From NCBI RefSeq assembly GCF_000214475.1, contig NZ_AFII01000001.1:496001-560000 (forward strand): a stretch of 64,000 nt of DNA, given 5' to 3'. This DNA comes from Parvimonas sp. oral taxon 110 str. F0139 (GTDB lineage: Bacteria > Bacillota > Clostridia > Tissierellales > Peptoniphilaceae). Shown in pieces: positions 45,601 through 55,460 of this stretch; within the stretch, counting starts at the first letter, position 1, and every line of letters starts with the position of its first letter. Below the pieces are notes generated by a model. That model was not told the DNA's origin and did not search any database. It saw only the letters and a program-made list of their open reading frames with translations. The position numbers and the translations under genes were made by a program.

Positions 45601-48600
45601 GAAGTTGAACTTGAAGTTAAAAATATTGAAGAAAACAAGTATGAAATCCAATTAAAAGATGATACAAATTTAAAAGATGTTCAAGTTACTGCAACAGATA
45701 TCGCATATAATGAATATACCGAAGACTGTGAAATTATGACTTCTGATAAAAAACTTGGAAAACTTGAAGTTGTTGCAAAAACAGAAGATGGAGAAAATGT
45801 TCCTATAAAGTATGACCTTTATGACCAAAATAATAAAATAGTTAAAAACACTCAAAAACTTAGAAATGGAAAATATACTTTTATTTACAAATTCTGCCCT
45901 ATTGAGTACAAATTAATTGGAGAAAATACTGAACATGAATTTGAAATAACTGATGAAAACTTAAATAAAAAAATAGAATTAAAATTTGAAAAACAAAAAA
46001 TTGGTCAAAAAATGGTTCTTGCAAGAGGCACAGGAGATTTAGCTCTTAACGAATTTAAAATAACTGCTACAAATGTAGATAATCCTAAATTAAAATTTGA
46101 ATTAAAGCAAGAAATAGAAGATACTCCACAATTTTTCTTAAATGCTCCTTATGGAAAATATAAGCTAAATGTTGAGATAACTGATGCAAATAAAGCTCTC
46201 AAATACAATTATGAACTTAGTACAGATGAGCAAAAAGAAATATCAGAAATAACAATTGACGAAAATTCATTCAAAAAAAGAATTGATTTACTTTTTTCAG
46301 AAAGTAAATTTAAAGTTGTTCCAATAACAAAGGGGTATGATGGACATATCGTATATATGGGAATGAATCTTTCAGTTGGTCAACCTGTAAATATAAGAAG
46401 TATTGGTAGAGGTCGTTCAGAAATAGTCCCTAATGAAATTCCTAATGGATATTATGTGGTTCCGGGAATGCAAATAGTAAAATTAACAGAAGAAAATCCT
46501 GTACAAGAAGTTGTTTTTGAATATTTTAAAGAAAAAGATGAAGATAAATTTTCACTATTAATTCAAGATAATGGAAATGAAAAAGGAATTAAAACAAAGT
46601 ATAAAATCTACAATTATAACGAAAGATTCAACTTTGAAAAAGGGAAATTAAATCTAGATTATACACCAGGAATGAAACTTAATCCAGGTTGGTATTGTAT
46701 AGAAGCTCAAGAAGATGAATATGGAGAATATAAAGCTCAAGCTAATGACCCTACCCCTACTTACCATTTAAAAGAAAAAGTTATAGAAGTTAAAAGAGGA
46801 GAAAAAAATGTTACTGTAGGTTTTACTTGGGGAAAAAATAATGAAAATAACTTTGTTGAAAAATATCCAAGAAAAATTAATGCAAATATTCCTGAAAACT
46901 ATCCAAATGATGAACTTCTATTAGAAATTAGAAAGAAAAACTCTGATGAAGTTGTTGTAAAACATACTTATAAAAAATCAGATGAAAGTACTCATTCAGT
47001 TCTTATTCCAAGTGGTTCAGGATATGATGTAGTTGTAACAAATTTAGCTAGTGGATATACTTGTCCTAATGGAGAAGCATGGGTCTTTGGTGCTGAAGGA
47101 CATCCTATAACTCTTAATATTACTAAAGAAGTTAAAGATGGGAAAGAAGTTGATATTAAATTTAAAGCTGTAGATACAGAAATTCCTAATGTAAAATTCA
47201 AACTAAATGAATTAGACTTTAAATCCGGAAAAAATAATATTGAAGTAGGAAAATATAAACTTGAAATAGTTAGCCCGGAAAGTTATAAAGGAAAAAATAT
47301 AGACAAGGAAATTGAAATTACAAAAGATACTAATGAAATTTCAGTAAATCTTGAAAAGATTACAAAAGGTACAATTGATATTGGACTTGAATTTATTGAT
47401 ACAGCTAATAAATTAAGTAAAATCGAACTTGATGGAAAAGAAATTTTACTTTCAGGAAATAAAATTCCTGTTTCAATCGGAGAACATAAACTTGAAATTA
47501 CTGATATTGATGGAAAACTTTCAAATTATGAAATCTCCCCTAATTCAATAAATAATTTCAACTTAACATTAGAAAATCCTGATCAAGTGTTTAATTTCAA
47601 AATAAAGCGAAAACCAAATAGTATAGATATTTCAGAATTAAAATCCTTAGTTGAAGAAAGCAAAGAAATCAAGAACTCAGAAAAATATATAAATGCTATT
47701 GATGAATTAAAAGAATTGTATGACAATTCAATAAAAGCAGGACAGGAATTAATAGATAATGAAAATAGTAGAAATGAGTTTGTTGTTAAGAAAGCTGTTG
47801 AAGATATAAAACTCGCAAAAGATTCACTAGATGGAAATAAACCTTATGCTCAGCTTGTAAAAAACTTAAAAATTTAATAGCTGAAAAAGAATTGATTTCT
47901 GATGGTAATCTTTATATCAATTCAGATGAAGAAGATAATGAAGCATATTTAGAAGCCATAGAAAATGCTAAAAACTTATTAAAAGTAAATTTCAAATTAA
48001 ATGAACTTGAAACTGCTATAAAAGATATTGAAAATGTAAAAGCAACTATGGGATTTGTAATTAAAATAAAAGTTAATGGCGATGATATACCACAGGATTT
48101 AAAAATTAAAGCTATTAATGTAATAACAGGAGAAGAAGTTGAGCTTGAAAACAAAAATAAATCTTTTGAAAAATCTGTTTTACTTGGAAAATATAAAATA
48201 AAAGTAGAATTAAATGAAAACTACAATATTGATAAAAACAATTTTGAAGTAGAACTTACTAAAGATAAAACAGCAGAAGATACTATCGCAATTTCTAAGA
48301 AAGAAAAACCTCAAAATCCTGATGACAATCCAAGTAAATTAAAATTTGACTATGGAGAAAATCAAACTGTTACAGTTGGAGGAAAAATTTCCGACATCAA
48401 AATAAGCGAAGATATATCTAATTTCATTAGAATTTTAGTTGATGGTAAAGAACTAAGTAAAGATTATTATTCAGTAGAAAAAGGAAGTACAATTATAAAA
48501 TTCAATGATAATTTTATAAATACTTTGGGGGTTGGAGAGCATAAACTATTATTCGAATTTACAACAGGTAAAATAGAAACATCTTTAACAATAGTTAAAA

Positions 48601-48815
48601 AAGATACATTACCAAACAACAATAATAATAATAATAGCAATAATTCAAATAATAATACTAATGATAGTAATACTAATATTAATACTAATACTAATACTAA
48701 GAATAAAAATAACAAATTAGTAAAAACAGGAATTTCAAACAATTCAATAGTATTATTTGTTGTTTCCGCAATTCTATTAGGCTCATTAACTATTCGTAAG
48801 AAGATAAAAAAATAA
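42641..48815 (+). CDS. Cell-surface S8 (subtilisin-like) serine protease, ~2,058 residues (two frameshifts)
   Basis: A giant secreted protease of the lactocepin/C5a-peptidase type. Adding one A at 43092-43097 and one at 47859-47864 joins three frames into one. In order: signal peptide (about 1-27), propeptide, catalytic Asp in GVIDTNFDPTHE (about 164), His in GHGQHVAAVIGG (about 237), Asn in VIAGGNEGE, an inserted PA domain (VALVKRGGDTFNNK), Ser in GTSMATPHVSGA (about 549), Fn3-like and other beta-rich surface modules, two FIVAR-like helical modules near the C-terminus, an Asn/Thr/Ser spacer, and a sorting signal LVKTG + hydrophobic helix + RKKIKK. LVKTG departs from LPXTG at the proline. Probably degrades host proteins. 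Confidence 0.85.
48617..48715 (+). repeat. Asn/Thr/Ser-coding low-complexity tract
   Basis: Mostly AAT, AAC, ACT and AGT codons, encoding the wall-spanning spacer of the surface protease just before its sorting motif. Tandem trinucleotides such as AATACT suggest variable length between strains. Confidence 0.6.
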
Positions 48816-48820
48816 CACAA

Positions 48821-48853
48821 AAAGGAAGTGAAATATATCACTTCCTTTTTTTA
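48821..48853 (+). terminator. Intrinsic terminator of the surface protease gene
   Basis: AAAGGAAGTGA (48821-48831) pairs with TCACTTCCTTT (48839-48849), then TTTTATT. The T-tract begins repeat copy B. Confidence 0.9.
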
Positions 48854-48920
48854 TTGTGAAACAACAAGGTTCCTAGGCCCCCATCCGATGCGAAGCATCG
48901 AGGAAGGGTGGGATTCTTAT
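48846..48920 (+). repeat. Terminator-linked ~75-bp repeat, copy B
   Basis: Same order as copy A: TTATTGTGAAACAACAAGG, a C-rich arm, CGATGC-GAA-GCATCG, then GGGTGGGATTCTTAT. Its last bases supply the stop codon of the convergent ogg gene (48917-48919). Confidence 0.85.
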
Positions 48921-49792
48921 TTCCCTATTTTTTCTTCTCTTCCGTAGTAGAAAAGATATTGTTGTGCATACCCTGCATATTTACCAAATATTCTATCTGC
49001 TTCTTTTGAAATTTTCTTAACAGGAGTTTCTTTTTTTATAAAAAGTTCTTCCATCACTCTCTTTATCCAAACATCAACTGGAAAAACTTCTCCTCTTTTG
49101 TATGAAAATAGCATTATGCAATCTGCAACCTTATTTCCAACTCCTGAAAATTTTAATAATTCTTCTCTTAAAATATCAGTTTCTAAATTTTCAAAATTAT
49201 CTAAGTCGATTTTTTCATTTAAAATCATATTTACTGTCTCAAAAATTCTCTTATCTCTAAATCCAACTTTTGCAAATTCTCTTAAATCTTCAACAGTTGC
49301 CTTACTCAGTTCTTCTACCGTTGGAAATGAATAATATTTTCTATTTTCATCTTCACAGATAAATTTCCCATATCTCATGGAGATTACTTCGATAGATTTT
49401 TTTATTCTAGGAATCATATTATTAGCTGAAATTATAAAACTAATTAACATTTCAAAATGATTTTGATTTAATATCCTAATACCTTTTCCATATTCCATCG
49501 CCTTTGCTAAAATTTCATTGTTTGATAGCTCTTTTCTTATCTCCTTATAGTTTGTATTCAAGTCAAAATAATCAATCCAAATTTCGTTAAATTCTTCCAA
49601 ATTCGTTCCTTTAAATACAACCATATCTTTTTCGTTTAAAACATTTAAGACCCTACCTAAATGTACTGTTGTAAAACTTCCATCGCTCTCTTCATACCAT
49701 CTGAAAGCTTGCCCACAAGTAAATATAGCTCTAGCATCAAAATTCTCAACATCTTCTAAAATTACTAAATTATCTTTTTCATAAAGTTTCAT
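48917..49792 (-). CDS. ogg: 8-oxoguanine DNA glycosylase (OGG1-type)
   Basis: 291-residue base-excision repair enzyme that removes 8-oxoguanine. The N-terminal OGG_N domain has FTCGQAFRWYEE. The helix-hairpin-helix reads LLKFSGVGNKVADCIMLF, where the Lys in GVGNKVADC corresponds to the catalytic lysine, and FPVDVWIKR carries the catalytic Asp. This is the clostridial form of Ogg. Its start overlaps the stop of the preceding gene (TAATG). The stop codon lies within repeat copy B. Confidence 0.92.
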   Translation of the reverse strand: MKLYEKDNLVILEDVENFDARAIFTCGQAFRWYEESDGSFTTVHLGRVLNVLNEKDMVVFKGTNLEEFNEIWIDYFDLNTNYKEIRKELSNNEILAKAMEYGKGIRILNQNHFEMLISFIISANNMIPRIKKSIEVISMRYGKFICEDENRKYYSFPTVEELSKATVEDLREFAKVGFRDKRIFETVNMILNEKIDLDNFENLETDILREELLKFSGVGNKVADCIMLFSYKRGEVFPVDVWIKRVMEELFIKKETPVKKISKEADRIFGKYAGYAQQYLFYYGREEKIGK

Positions 49793-50266
49793 TATTTTTT
49801 CGCCTTTGATTTTGACTTATGTTGTTTTATAATTGCAGACAATTTTTCAGAATTTTCTTTATCAAGTGGAATAGTTAGTACTTCATCTTTTAAATCTCCA
49901 GAAACTTGAACTTCAAAAAATTTATTGCTAATGGCTCCCCATTTTTTATTTTTTAAATTCTCCAAACTTTCCATCAAAGCAAAATCCATTTTCGCCAATG
50001 TATAATTTATCAAGAGAAACTATAGAGTAAGTCAAACCAATTAATACATATACTATACTAAAAATGTCTTGAACTTTTACTGCATATGCAATTCCAAATC
50101 CAACTAAAGCTACTGATAGCCCAAACAATACTTTTCTTCCTCTAAGAGTAATAGTTTGAACTTCACCTGTTAATTTTTTTCTTGTTTGAAATATAGCTAC
50201 TATTTTCTTAATTACAAAAATTAAAACTATACCAAAAATTATTAATAAAAAATCATTACTTCCCAT
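49792..50266 (-). CDS. Small membrane protein with a PH-like C-terminal domain (two frameshifts)
   Basis: About 158 residues if each of the two A6 runs at 49941-49956 is one base longer; the frames then join as GEFKKIKKWGAISNKFFEVQ. It has an N-terminal hydrophobic helix (LLIIFGIVLIFVIKKIV), a basic linker and two more helices (about 45-85). A soluble beta-rich end follows, with the IGENGFCFDGKFGEFKKIKKW pattern of bacterial PH-type/DUF5673-like proteins (assignment by look only). The ATG at 50264-50266 follows GGAGGATTTT. It precedes ogg and may be cotranscribed with it. Confidence 0.6.
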
Positions 50267-50280
50267 AAAATCCTCCATAT

Positions 50281-50311
50281 AAATTAAGTAGAAGCGAACT
50301 TCTACTTAATT
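50281..50311 (-). terminator. Long hairpin after ftsH
   Basis: AAATTAAGTAGAAG and CTTCTACTTAATTT form a 14-bp stem with a CGAA/TTCG tetraloop directly after the ftsH stop codon. The T-tract is weak, so termination may be partial. Confidence 0.65.
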
Positions 50312-52257
50312 TTAATTTTCATCTATTTCAGTTTTTTCTACTACAGTTGAATCTGCATTGTTTTCTTCATTTGATGTTTCTTCAATAGTATTTTCTTCTT
50401 CAAAAATTGTTTCTTCTGTAGTTTCTTCTTTTTCTTCTTCAATTCCCATATATTTATTATACATAGTTTCGAAGTCTTTTCCACTTATAGTTTCAACTTC
50501 TAAAAGTTTTTTTGCTATTATGTGTAAAAATTCCACATTCTCATTTAAAATATTTTTAGCAGTTTCGTAAGCTTCATCAAGTAAATCCTTAACTTCTCCA
50601 TCAATAAGTTTTGCAATATCTTCTGAGTAAGTTCTTCCTTTACCAAAATCTCTACCTAAGAAAGTTTCTTCTTCACCCATATCATAATTTATAGGTCCAA
50701 TCTTGCTACTCATACCATAAGTTGTAACCATACTTCTCGCAAGTTTAGTTGCTCTTTCAATGTCATTAGAAGCACCAGTAGTAAAGTCTTCAAAAATTAT
50801 AAGCTCTGCTGAACGTCCACCAAGCATCATTGCAAGTCTTGACTTCATTGCTTTAACTGTCATATATTGACTATCTTCATCTTGAGTATAAGCTGTAAAT
50901 CCACCAGCTCTTCCTCTCGGAACAATAGTAATCATTTGAACTGGGTCTGACAATGGTACAAATCTTGACACAATCGCATGTCCCGCTTCATGGTATGCTG
51001 TAATATTTCTATCTCTATCAGTTACAACTGCTGATTTCTTTTCAGGTCCTGCAACAACTTTTATTGCAGCTTCTTCAAATATTCTCATAGGAATACTCTT
51101 TAAGTTTTGTCTTGCAGATAAAAGAGCCGCCTCATTACACAAGTTTTCAAGATCTGCAGGAGTAAATCCTGTTGTATGTTTTGCAATAGCTTTTAGGTCT
51201 ACATCTGGATCTAATCTTTTATTTCTAGTGTGGACCATTAGTATTGCTTCTCTTTCTTTTACATTCGGAATTCCAACATAAATTTGTCTATCAAATCTAC
51301 CCGGTCTTAAAATAGCAGGGTCAAGTATGTCAGGTCTATTTGTTGCAGCCATAACAATGATTCCTTCATTAACACCAAAACCGTCCATTTCAACAAGTAA
51401 TTGATTTAATGTTTGTTCTCTTTCATCATGTCCGCCACCAAGTCCTGCACCTCTTCTTCTACCAACAGCATCAATTTCATCAATAAATATTATACAAGGA
51501 GCATTCTTTTTAGCTTCTTCAAATAAATCTCTAACTCTTGAAGCACCAACTCCAACAAACATTTCAACAAAGTCTGAACCGCTTATGCTAAAAAATGGAA
51601 CTTTAGCTTCACCAGCTACTGCTCTAGAAAGGTAAGTTTTACCAGTTCCTGGAGGACCTACAAGTAAAACACCTTTTGGAATTCTAGCACCAATATCACT
51701 ATATTTTTTTGGTGATCTTAAGAAGTCTACTATTTCTTGTAATTCTTCTTTTTCCTCTTCAAGACCAGCTACATCATTAAAAGTAACCTCATTTTTCTTA
51801 TCTTTATGAAGTCTTGCTTTACTCTTTCCAAAGTTCATTACTTTTCCGCCACCTTGAGCTTGTTTCATAAATATGAACCAAACAACTCCAAGTCCTACCA
51901 AAAGTAATAGAGTTGGTAAAATTTCAAGATAAAAAGGTTTTGTAGGTTCAGCTTTACCATTATATTTCAAAGTATTATTCTCTACTTTTGATTTTAAATA
52001 ATTTTCATAAAATTGAAATCTAAATTCTTGTGGTAAATATGTTTTAAATTCCGTTTTATCCTTATCATTTAATTTTCCGGTTATATATGAACCCTGAGTT
52101 GTTATCTCTGAGACTTCATCATTTTTTATTTTTGATACAATCTCTGTAACTGTATATTCTTTAACTACAGGAGTTGAAGTTTTTATAACAAAAAAATATA
52201 CAACTAAAAACAAGATTGGCACCAAATACACTAGATATGCTTTAGTTTTTTATTCAC
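50312..52257 (-). CDS. ftsH: ATP-dependent zinc metalloprotease FtsH (one frameshift)
   Basis: 648-residue membrane-bound AAA protease for quality control. One A added to the A6 run at 52246-52251 joins the GTG start (52255-52257, GGAGG ribosome site) to the long frame, giving [17 protein letters not shown] and the first membrane helix. Then come the extracytoplasmic domain, second helix, AAA module ([31 protein letters not shown]; second region of homology [11 protein letters not shown]) and zinc protease motif YHEAGHAIV. The C-terminus is acidic. It follows hpt as in many Firmicutes (tilS-hpt-ftsH). Confidence 0.95.
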
Positions 52258-52277
52258 GTTTTTCCTCCTATTACTCT

Positions 52278-52838
52278 CTATTTATAAACTTCTTCTTTTA
52301 GAGAAATTATATATGGTAAATTCCTATATGATTGATTATAATCTAATCCATAACCAACAATAAAGTCATTTGGAACCGCAAAACCTACAAAATCGCCTGA
52401 TATTTCAACAAGTCTTCTTTCTGGTTTGTCTAACATACTTGCAATTTTAACAGTTTTAGCTCCTCTTTCTTTGAAATAATTTAAAAGATATTTTAAAGTT
52501 TTTCCTGTATCGATAATATCTTCAACAATCAAAATATTTTTTCCAGTAACATCCGCTTCTAAATCTTTAATGATTTTTACAACCCCACTTTCGGATGAAT
52601 TACCATAAGATGAAATAGCCATAAAATCTATTGAAATAGGTAGATTTATATATCTTATTAAATCTGCAAAAAACAATGTAGAACCTCTTAAAATTCCAAC
52701 TACCACAAGTTCAGATTCATCATTTTCATAGTGTTTAGTTATTTCTTTACCAAGATCTTCAACTCTATTTTTAATAGTTTTTTCATCAAATAACAAATCC
52801 TTCATATCTGACTTTACGACATTATCTAATCTCTCCAT
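52278..52838 (-). CDS. hpt: Hypoxanthine phosphoribosyltransferase
   Basis: 186 residues; converts hypoxanthine or guanine with PRPP to IMP or GMP. The PRPP-binding motif is ILIVEDIIDTGKTLKYLL, and the flexible-loop region contains DFMAISSYGNSSES. It lies between tilS, which it overlaps by 13 bases, and ftsH. Confidence 0.94.
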   Translation of the reverse strand: MERLDNVVKSDMKDLLFDEKTIKNRVEDLGKEITKHYENDESELVVVGILRGSTLFFADLIRYINLPISIDFMAISSYGNSSESGVVKIIKDLEADVTGKNILIVEDIIDTGKTLKYLLNYFKERGAKTVKIASMLDKPERRLVEISGDFVGFAVPNDFIVGYGLDYNQSYRNLPYIISLKEEVYK

Positions 52839-54241
52839 AAATTCTCCTTTGATAAAACTTTAATTTTTATAATATCATCTTTTCCATCAACCAAATATCT
52901 ATTAGATCTTCTAGTATTTGGAATCCAAACAATAGTATTATCTATTTCAAAAATAGGAATATTATTTCTAATTTCTTTACTTATTTTTTCATCAATAAAT
53001 ATATCTTTTAGTTTTTTCTTTCCAAATTCAAATTCTAAAAAATCTCCATTTTTTCTATTTCTAATTTTTAAAGATTTTAGATATTTTTTATTTATGAAAA
53101 GCAAATTCTTATTTTGTTTTAAATTTGTAAATTCATCAAAATTCGACTGCTCTATAATTATATCAAAAAATCTTGTAGAATACAAAGAAAAATCCAAATT
53201 TTCATAATAAAAATCTGTTTCTACACTTTCATTAATATTTTTATCAAAAATGAGAAGTTTATCATATTCAATTTTAAAAATTACATTTTTAATTTCTATA
53301 TATTTACCCGTTTTTGAAAAAATCAAATTATCAATTTCTTCAATTATTTTAAAATTTATTCCATCTGGATCTTTACTTATAAATTCAAAAAATTCTCTAT
53401 ACATAATATTTCTAAAAGACCTAGACTGAAGTTTTAACTTTTCAATATAAACAAGTATTTTATCTTTACTAAATTCCCACAACAAACCTTCTTTTGATAA
53501 AATATATTCTCTTGAAATTGTACTAAAATCAAAAGCAATATTTGATAATCTCGAAAGCGCATCAGGAATTTTAGGATTATATTCATTTTGAAGAATTGGA
53601 AATAAATTTAGTCTAATTTTATTCCTTAAATACATATCTTCAAAATTAGTTTTATCATCAACAAAAGGTATATTATTTTTTTCAATATATTTCTCTATTT
53701 CTTCTCTTGAAAAATCTAAAATTGGTCTTATTAAATCTCCTCTTTCAGATTGTATTCCTATTAGTCCATTAATGCCAGTTCCTCGTAGAATTCTCATCAT
53801 AACAGTTTCTGCCAAATCATTTTTATTATGTGCAGTTGCTATATAATCAAGATTCTCAACTCTTTTTATTTCATCAAAAAATTTATATCTTAAAAATCTT
53901 GCTCCTTCTTCAGTTGACAATTTATTTTCATTAGAATAAAGGAGAACATCTTCCTTTTTGGAATAAAATTTCAATCCATATTTTTTGCATTGAGATTTAA
54001 CAAATTCTTCATCTCTGTCAGCATCATCTCTTAAAGAATGATTAAAATGACAAACAACTAAATATAATTTTAACTCATCCTTAAAATAACTAAACAAATC
54101 AAGCATAGTCATAGAATCTTTACCACCCGATACAGCAAGTAAAATTCTAGAACTTTCTATACCATAGCTTTTTAATTTTTTAAAAATTCTTTTCTCATAA
54201 AAATTAAAAAACCGAGCAAAAACTCGGTCCCCTTTCTTCAC
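52826..54241 (-). CDS. tilS: tRNA(Ile)-lysidine synthase TilS (start uncertain)
   Basis: Forms lysidine at C34 of the AUA-reading tRNA-Ile. The N-terminal PP-loop is ILLAVSGGKDSMTMLDLF, followed by TAHNKNDLAETVMMRILRGTG and the C-terminal TilS domains ending NTRRSNRYLVDGKDDIIKIKV. The open frame runs up to a GTG at 54241, but no ribosome site precedes it, and an intrinsic terminator lies inside those first codons (54203-54229). If the A6 run at 54176-54181 is one base short, the ATG at 54196-54198 would give MRKEFLKKLKSYG, which better fits the family. The order tilS-hpt-ftsH is standard. Confidence 0.92.
   Translation of the reverse strand: MKKGDRVFARFFNFYEKRIFKKLKSYGIESSRILLAVSGGKDSMTMLDLFSYFKDELKLYLVVCHFNHSLRDDADRDEEFVKSQCKKYGLKFYSKKEDVLLYSNENKLSTEEGARFLRYKFFDEIKRVENLDYIATAHNKNDLAETVMMRILRGTGINGLIGIQSERGDLIRPILDFSREEIEKYIEKNNIPFVDDKTNFEDMYLRNKIRLNLFPILQNEYNPKIPDALSRLSNIAFDFSTISREYILSKEGLLWEFSKDKILVYIEKLKLQSRSFRNIMYREFFEFISKDPDGINFKIIEEIDNLIFSKTGKYIEIKNVIFKIEYDKLLIFDKNINESVETDFYYENLDFSLYSTRFFDIIIEQSNFDEFTNLKQNKNLLFINKKYLKSLKIRNRKNGDFLEFEFGKKKLKDIFIDEKISKEIRNNIPIFEIDNTIVWIPNTRRSNRYLVDGKDDIIKIKVLSKENLWRD
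54203..54229 (-). terminator. Intrinsic terminator between ftsB and tilS
   Basis: Minus strand: ACCGAG, loop TTTTT, GCTCGGT, TTTTTAA (core 54211-54228). It lies after the ftsB stop but inside the longest tilS frame. Confidence 0.8.
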
Positions 54242-54250
54242 TAAATCAAA

Positions 54251-54538
54251 CTAATCATTATCTTTATACTTTACAACTATCTCGTCTTTTTCAACCATTT
54301 TAAGTTTTTCTCTAGCAACTTTTTTTATAAATTCTTCACTATCAACTTTTTGAAGATTTTCTTTAGCCTCTCCAATCTCAGAGTTTAATTTATCTTTTCT
54401 TTCTTGTAAAGTTTGAATTTTATTATTCAATCTGTTCTTTTCTTTGACTTGATAAACATAAGTCTTTCCAAAAACTATACATAAAACAAGAAATATTAAA
54501 CTGTAAACTCGAATTCGACCCTTATTTCTTTTATTCAT
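54251..54538 (-). CDS. Septum formation initiator family protein (FtsB/DivIC)
   Basis: 95 residues: a short basic cytoplasmic start, one membrane helix (VYSLIFLVLCIVFGKTYVY), then a coiled coil (about 35-70) and the end ARLEKLK-like AREKLKMVEKDEIVV. FtsB/DivIC links FtsL and FtsQ/DivIB in the divisome. The start is the ATG at 54536-54538, or the TTG just before it. The position between the S4 protein gene and tilS is that of divIC in Bacillus. Confidence 0.82.
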   Translation of the reverse strand: MNKRNKGRIRVYSLIFLVLCIVFGKTYVYQVKEKNRLNNKIQTLQERKDKLNSEIGEAKENLQKVDSEEFIKKVAREKLKMVEKDEIVVKYKDND

Positions 54539-54598
54539 CAAGTCATCACTCCCATCTAACATAGATTATATAATAAAATATATAATTTTTCAATACTT

Positions 54599-54838
54599 TT
54601 AAAGATTTTCATACATTTTTTGTGAATCTTCTTTCTTTTGACTGTCAGTTATATCTAAAACTCTAATTTTAACTTCAGAATTTCCAAATTTCAAATCTAT
54701 AACATCTCCAACTTTGACTTCATCGGATGGTTTCATAGGCTTTCCATTTCTAAAAACTCTTTCTTTTTCACAAGCCTCTTTTGCAACAGTCCTTCTCTTT
54801 ATAAGTCTTGAATTTTTTAAAAATTTATCAATTCTCAT
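54599..54838 (-). CDS. S4-domain RNA-binding protein (RqcP/YabO-type)
   Basis: 79 residues, almost entirely an S4 domain: [20 protein letters not shown] followed by EACEKERVFRNGKPMKPSDE. It matches the YabO/RqcP group, which helps RqcH add alanine tails to stalled chains on the 50S subunit. Its start overlaps the apt stop (TAATG). The neighbour ftsB/divIC follows, as yabP-yabQ-divIC follow yabO in Bacillus, but the sporulation genes yabP and yabQ are missing, which fits a non-sporulating organism. Confidence 0.85.
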   Translation of the reverse strand: MRIDKFLKNSRLIKRRTVAKEACEKERVFRNGKPMKPSDEVKVGDVIDLKFGNSEVKIRVLDITDSQKKEDSQKMYENL

Positions 54839-55356
54839 TAAATATTATACTCCAACACAGCATCTATTTGATAGTCTTTATTTTTTTCTCTACCTTTTAA
54901 GTCTGTTAACTCCATTAAAAATTGCATTGAAACAACTTCTGCACCTTGTGATTCTATTAATTTTGCACAGGCATTAATTGTTCCACCCGTAGCAAGTAAA
55001 TCATCCACTATTGCTACTCTATCACCAGCTTTTAAAGAATTTTTACATATTTCAAGTACATCTGTTCCATATTCTAATGCATATTCATAAGAAACAGTTT
55101 CTCCAGGTAATTTTCCAGGTTTTCTAACTGGAATAAACCCAATATTTAAAGCATAAGCAACAGCAGATCCAAAAACAAATCCTCTTGCTTCAGGTCCAAC
55201 AATATAATCTATATTTCTATTTTCTAAATTTTTTTTCATAATATTTACAGCTTCTTTAAAAGCTTCTGCATCACTAATTAATGTAGTTATATCTTTAAAA
55301 CTGATTCCTTCTTTAGGAAATCCTTCAATAACTCTTATTTTTGATTTTAAATCCAT
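54838..55356 (-). CDS. apt: Adenine phosphoribosyltransferase
   Basis: 172 residues; salvages adenine to AMP. Family features are [19 protein letters not shown] at the N-terminus, [18 protein letters not shown], and the PRPP loop [20 protein letters not shown]. An AGGAGG ribosome site precedes the ATG. It begins a tight row apt - S4 protein - ftsB. Confidence 0.95.
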   Translation of the reverse strand: MDLKSKIRVIEGFPKEGISFKDITTLISDAEAFKEAVNIMKKNLENRNIDYIVGPEARGFVFGSAVAYALNIGFIPVRKPGKLPGETVSYEYALEYGTDVLEICKNSLKAGDRVAIVDDLLATGGTINACAKLIESQGAEVVSMQFLMELTDLKGREKNKDYQIDAVLEYNI

Positions 55357-55460
55357 AATTTCCTCCTAAAATTTTGCTGGCTACTCATTATATAACATTT
55401 TTAAATTTTTTGCAATGATTTAGGACAATATATCAAATTTAAAATATTTTTCGGTAATAC

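Noticed and set aside
47892..48815. A separate LPXTG-type adhesin gene
   Set aside because: No start codon with a ribosome site; the frame joins the protease when one A is added at 47859-47864.
48467..48841. Minus-strand ORF opposite the Asn-rich tract
   Set aside because: Leucine-rich shadow of the AAT/AAC repeats; no start signal.
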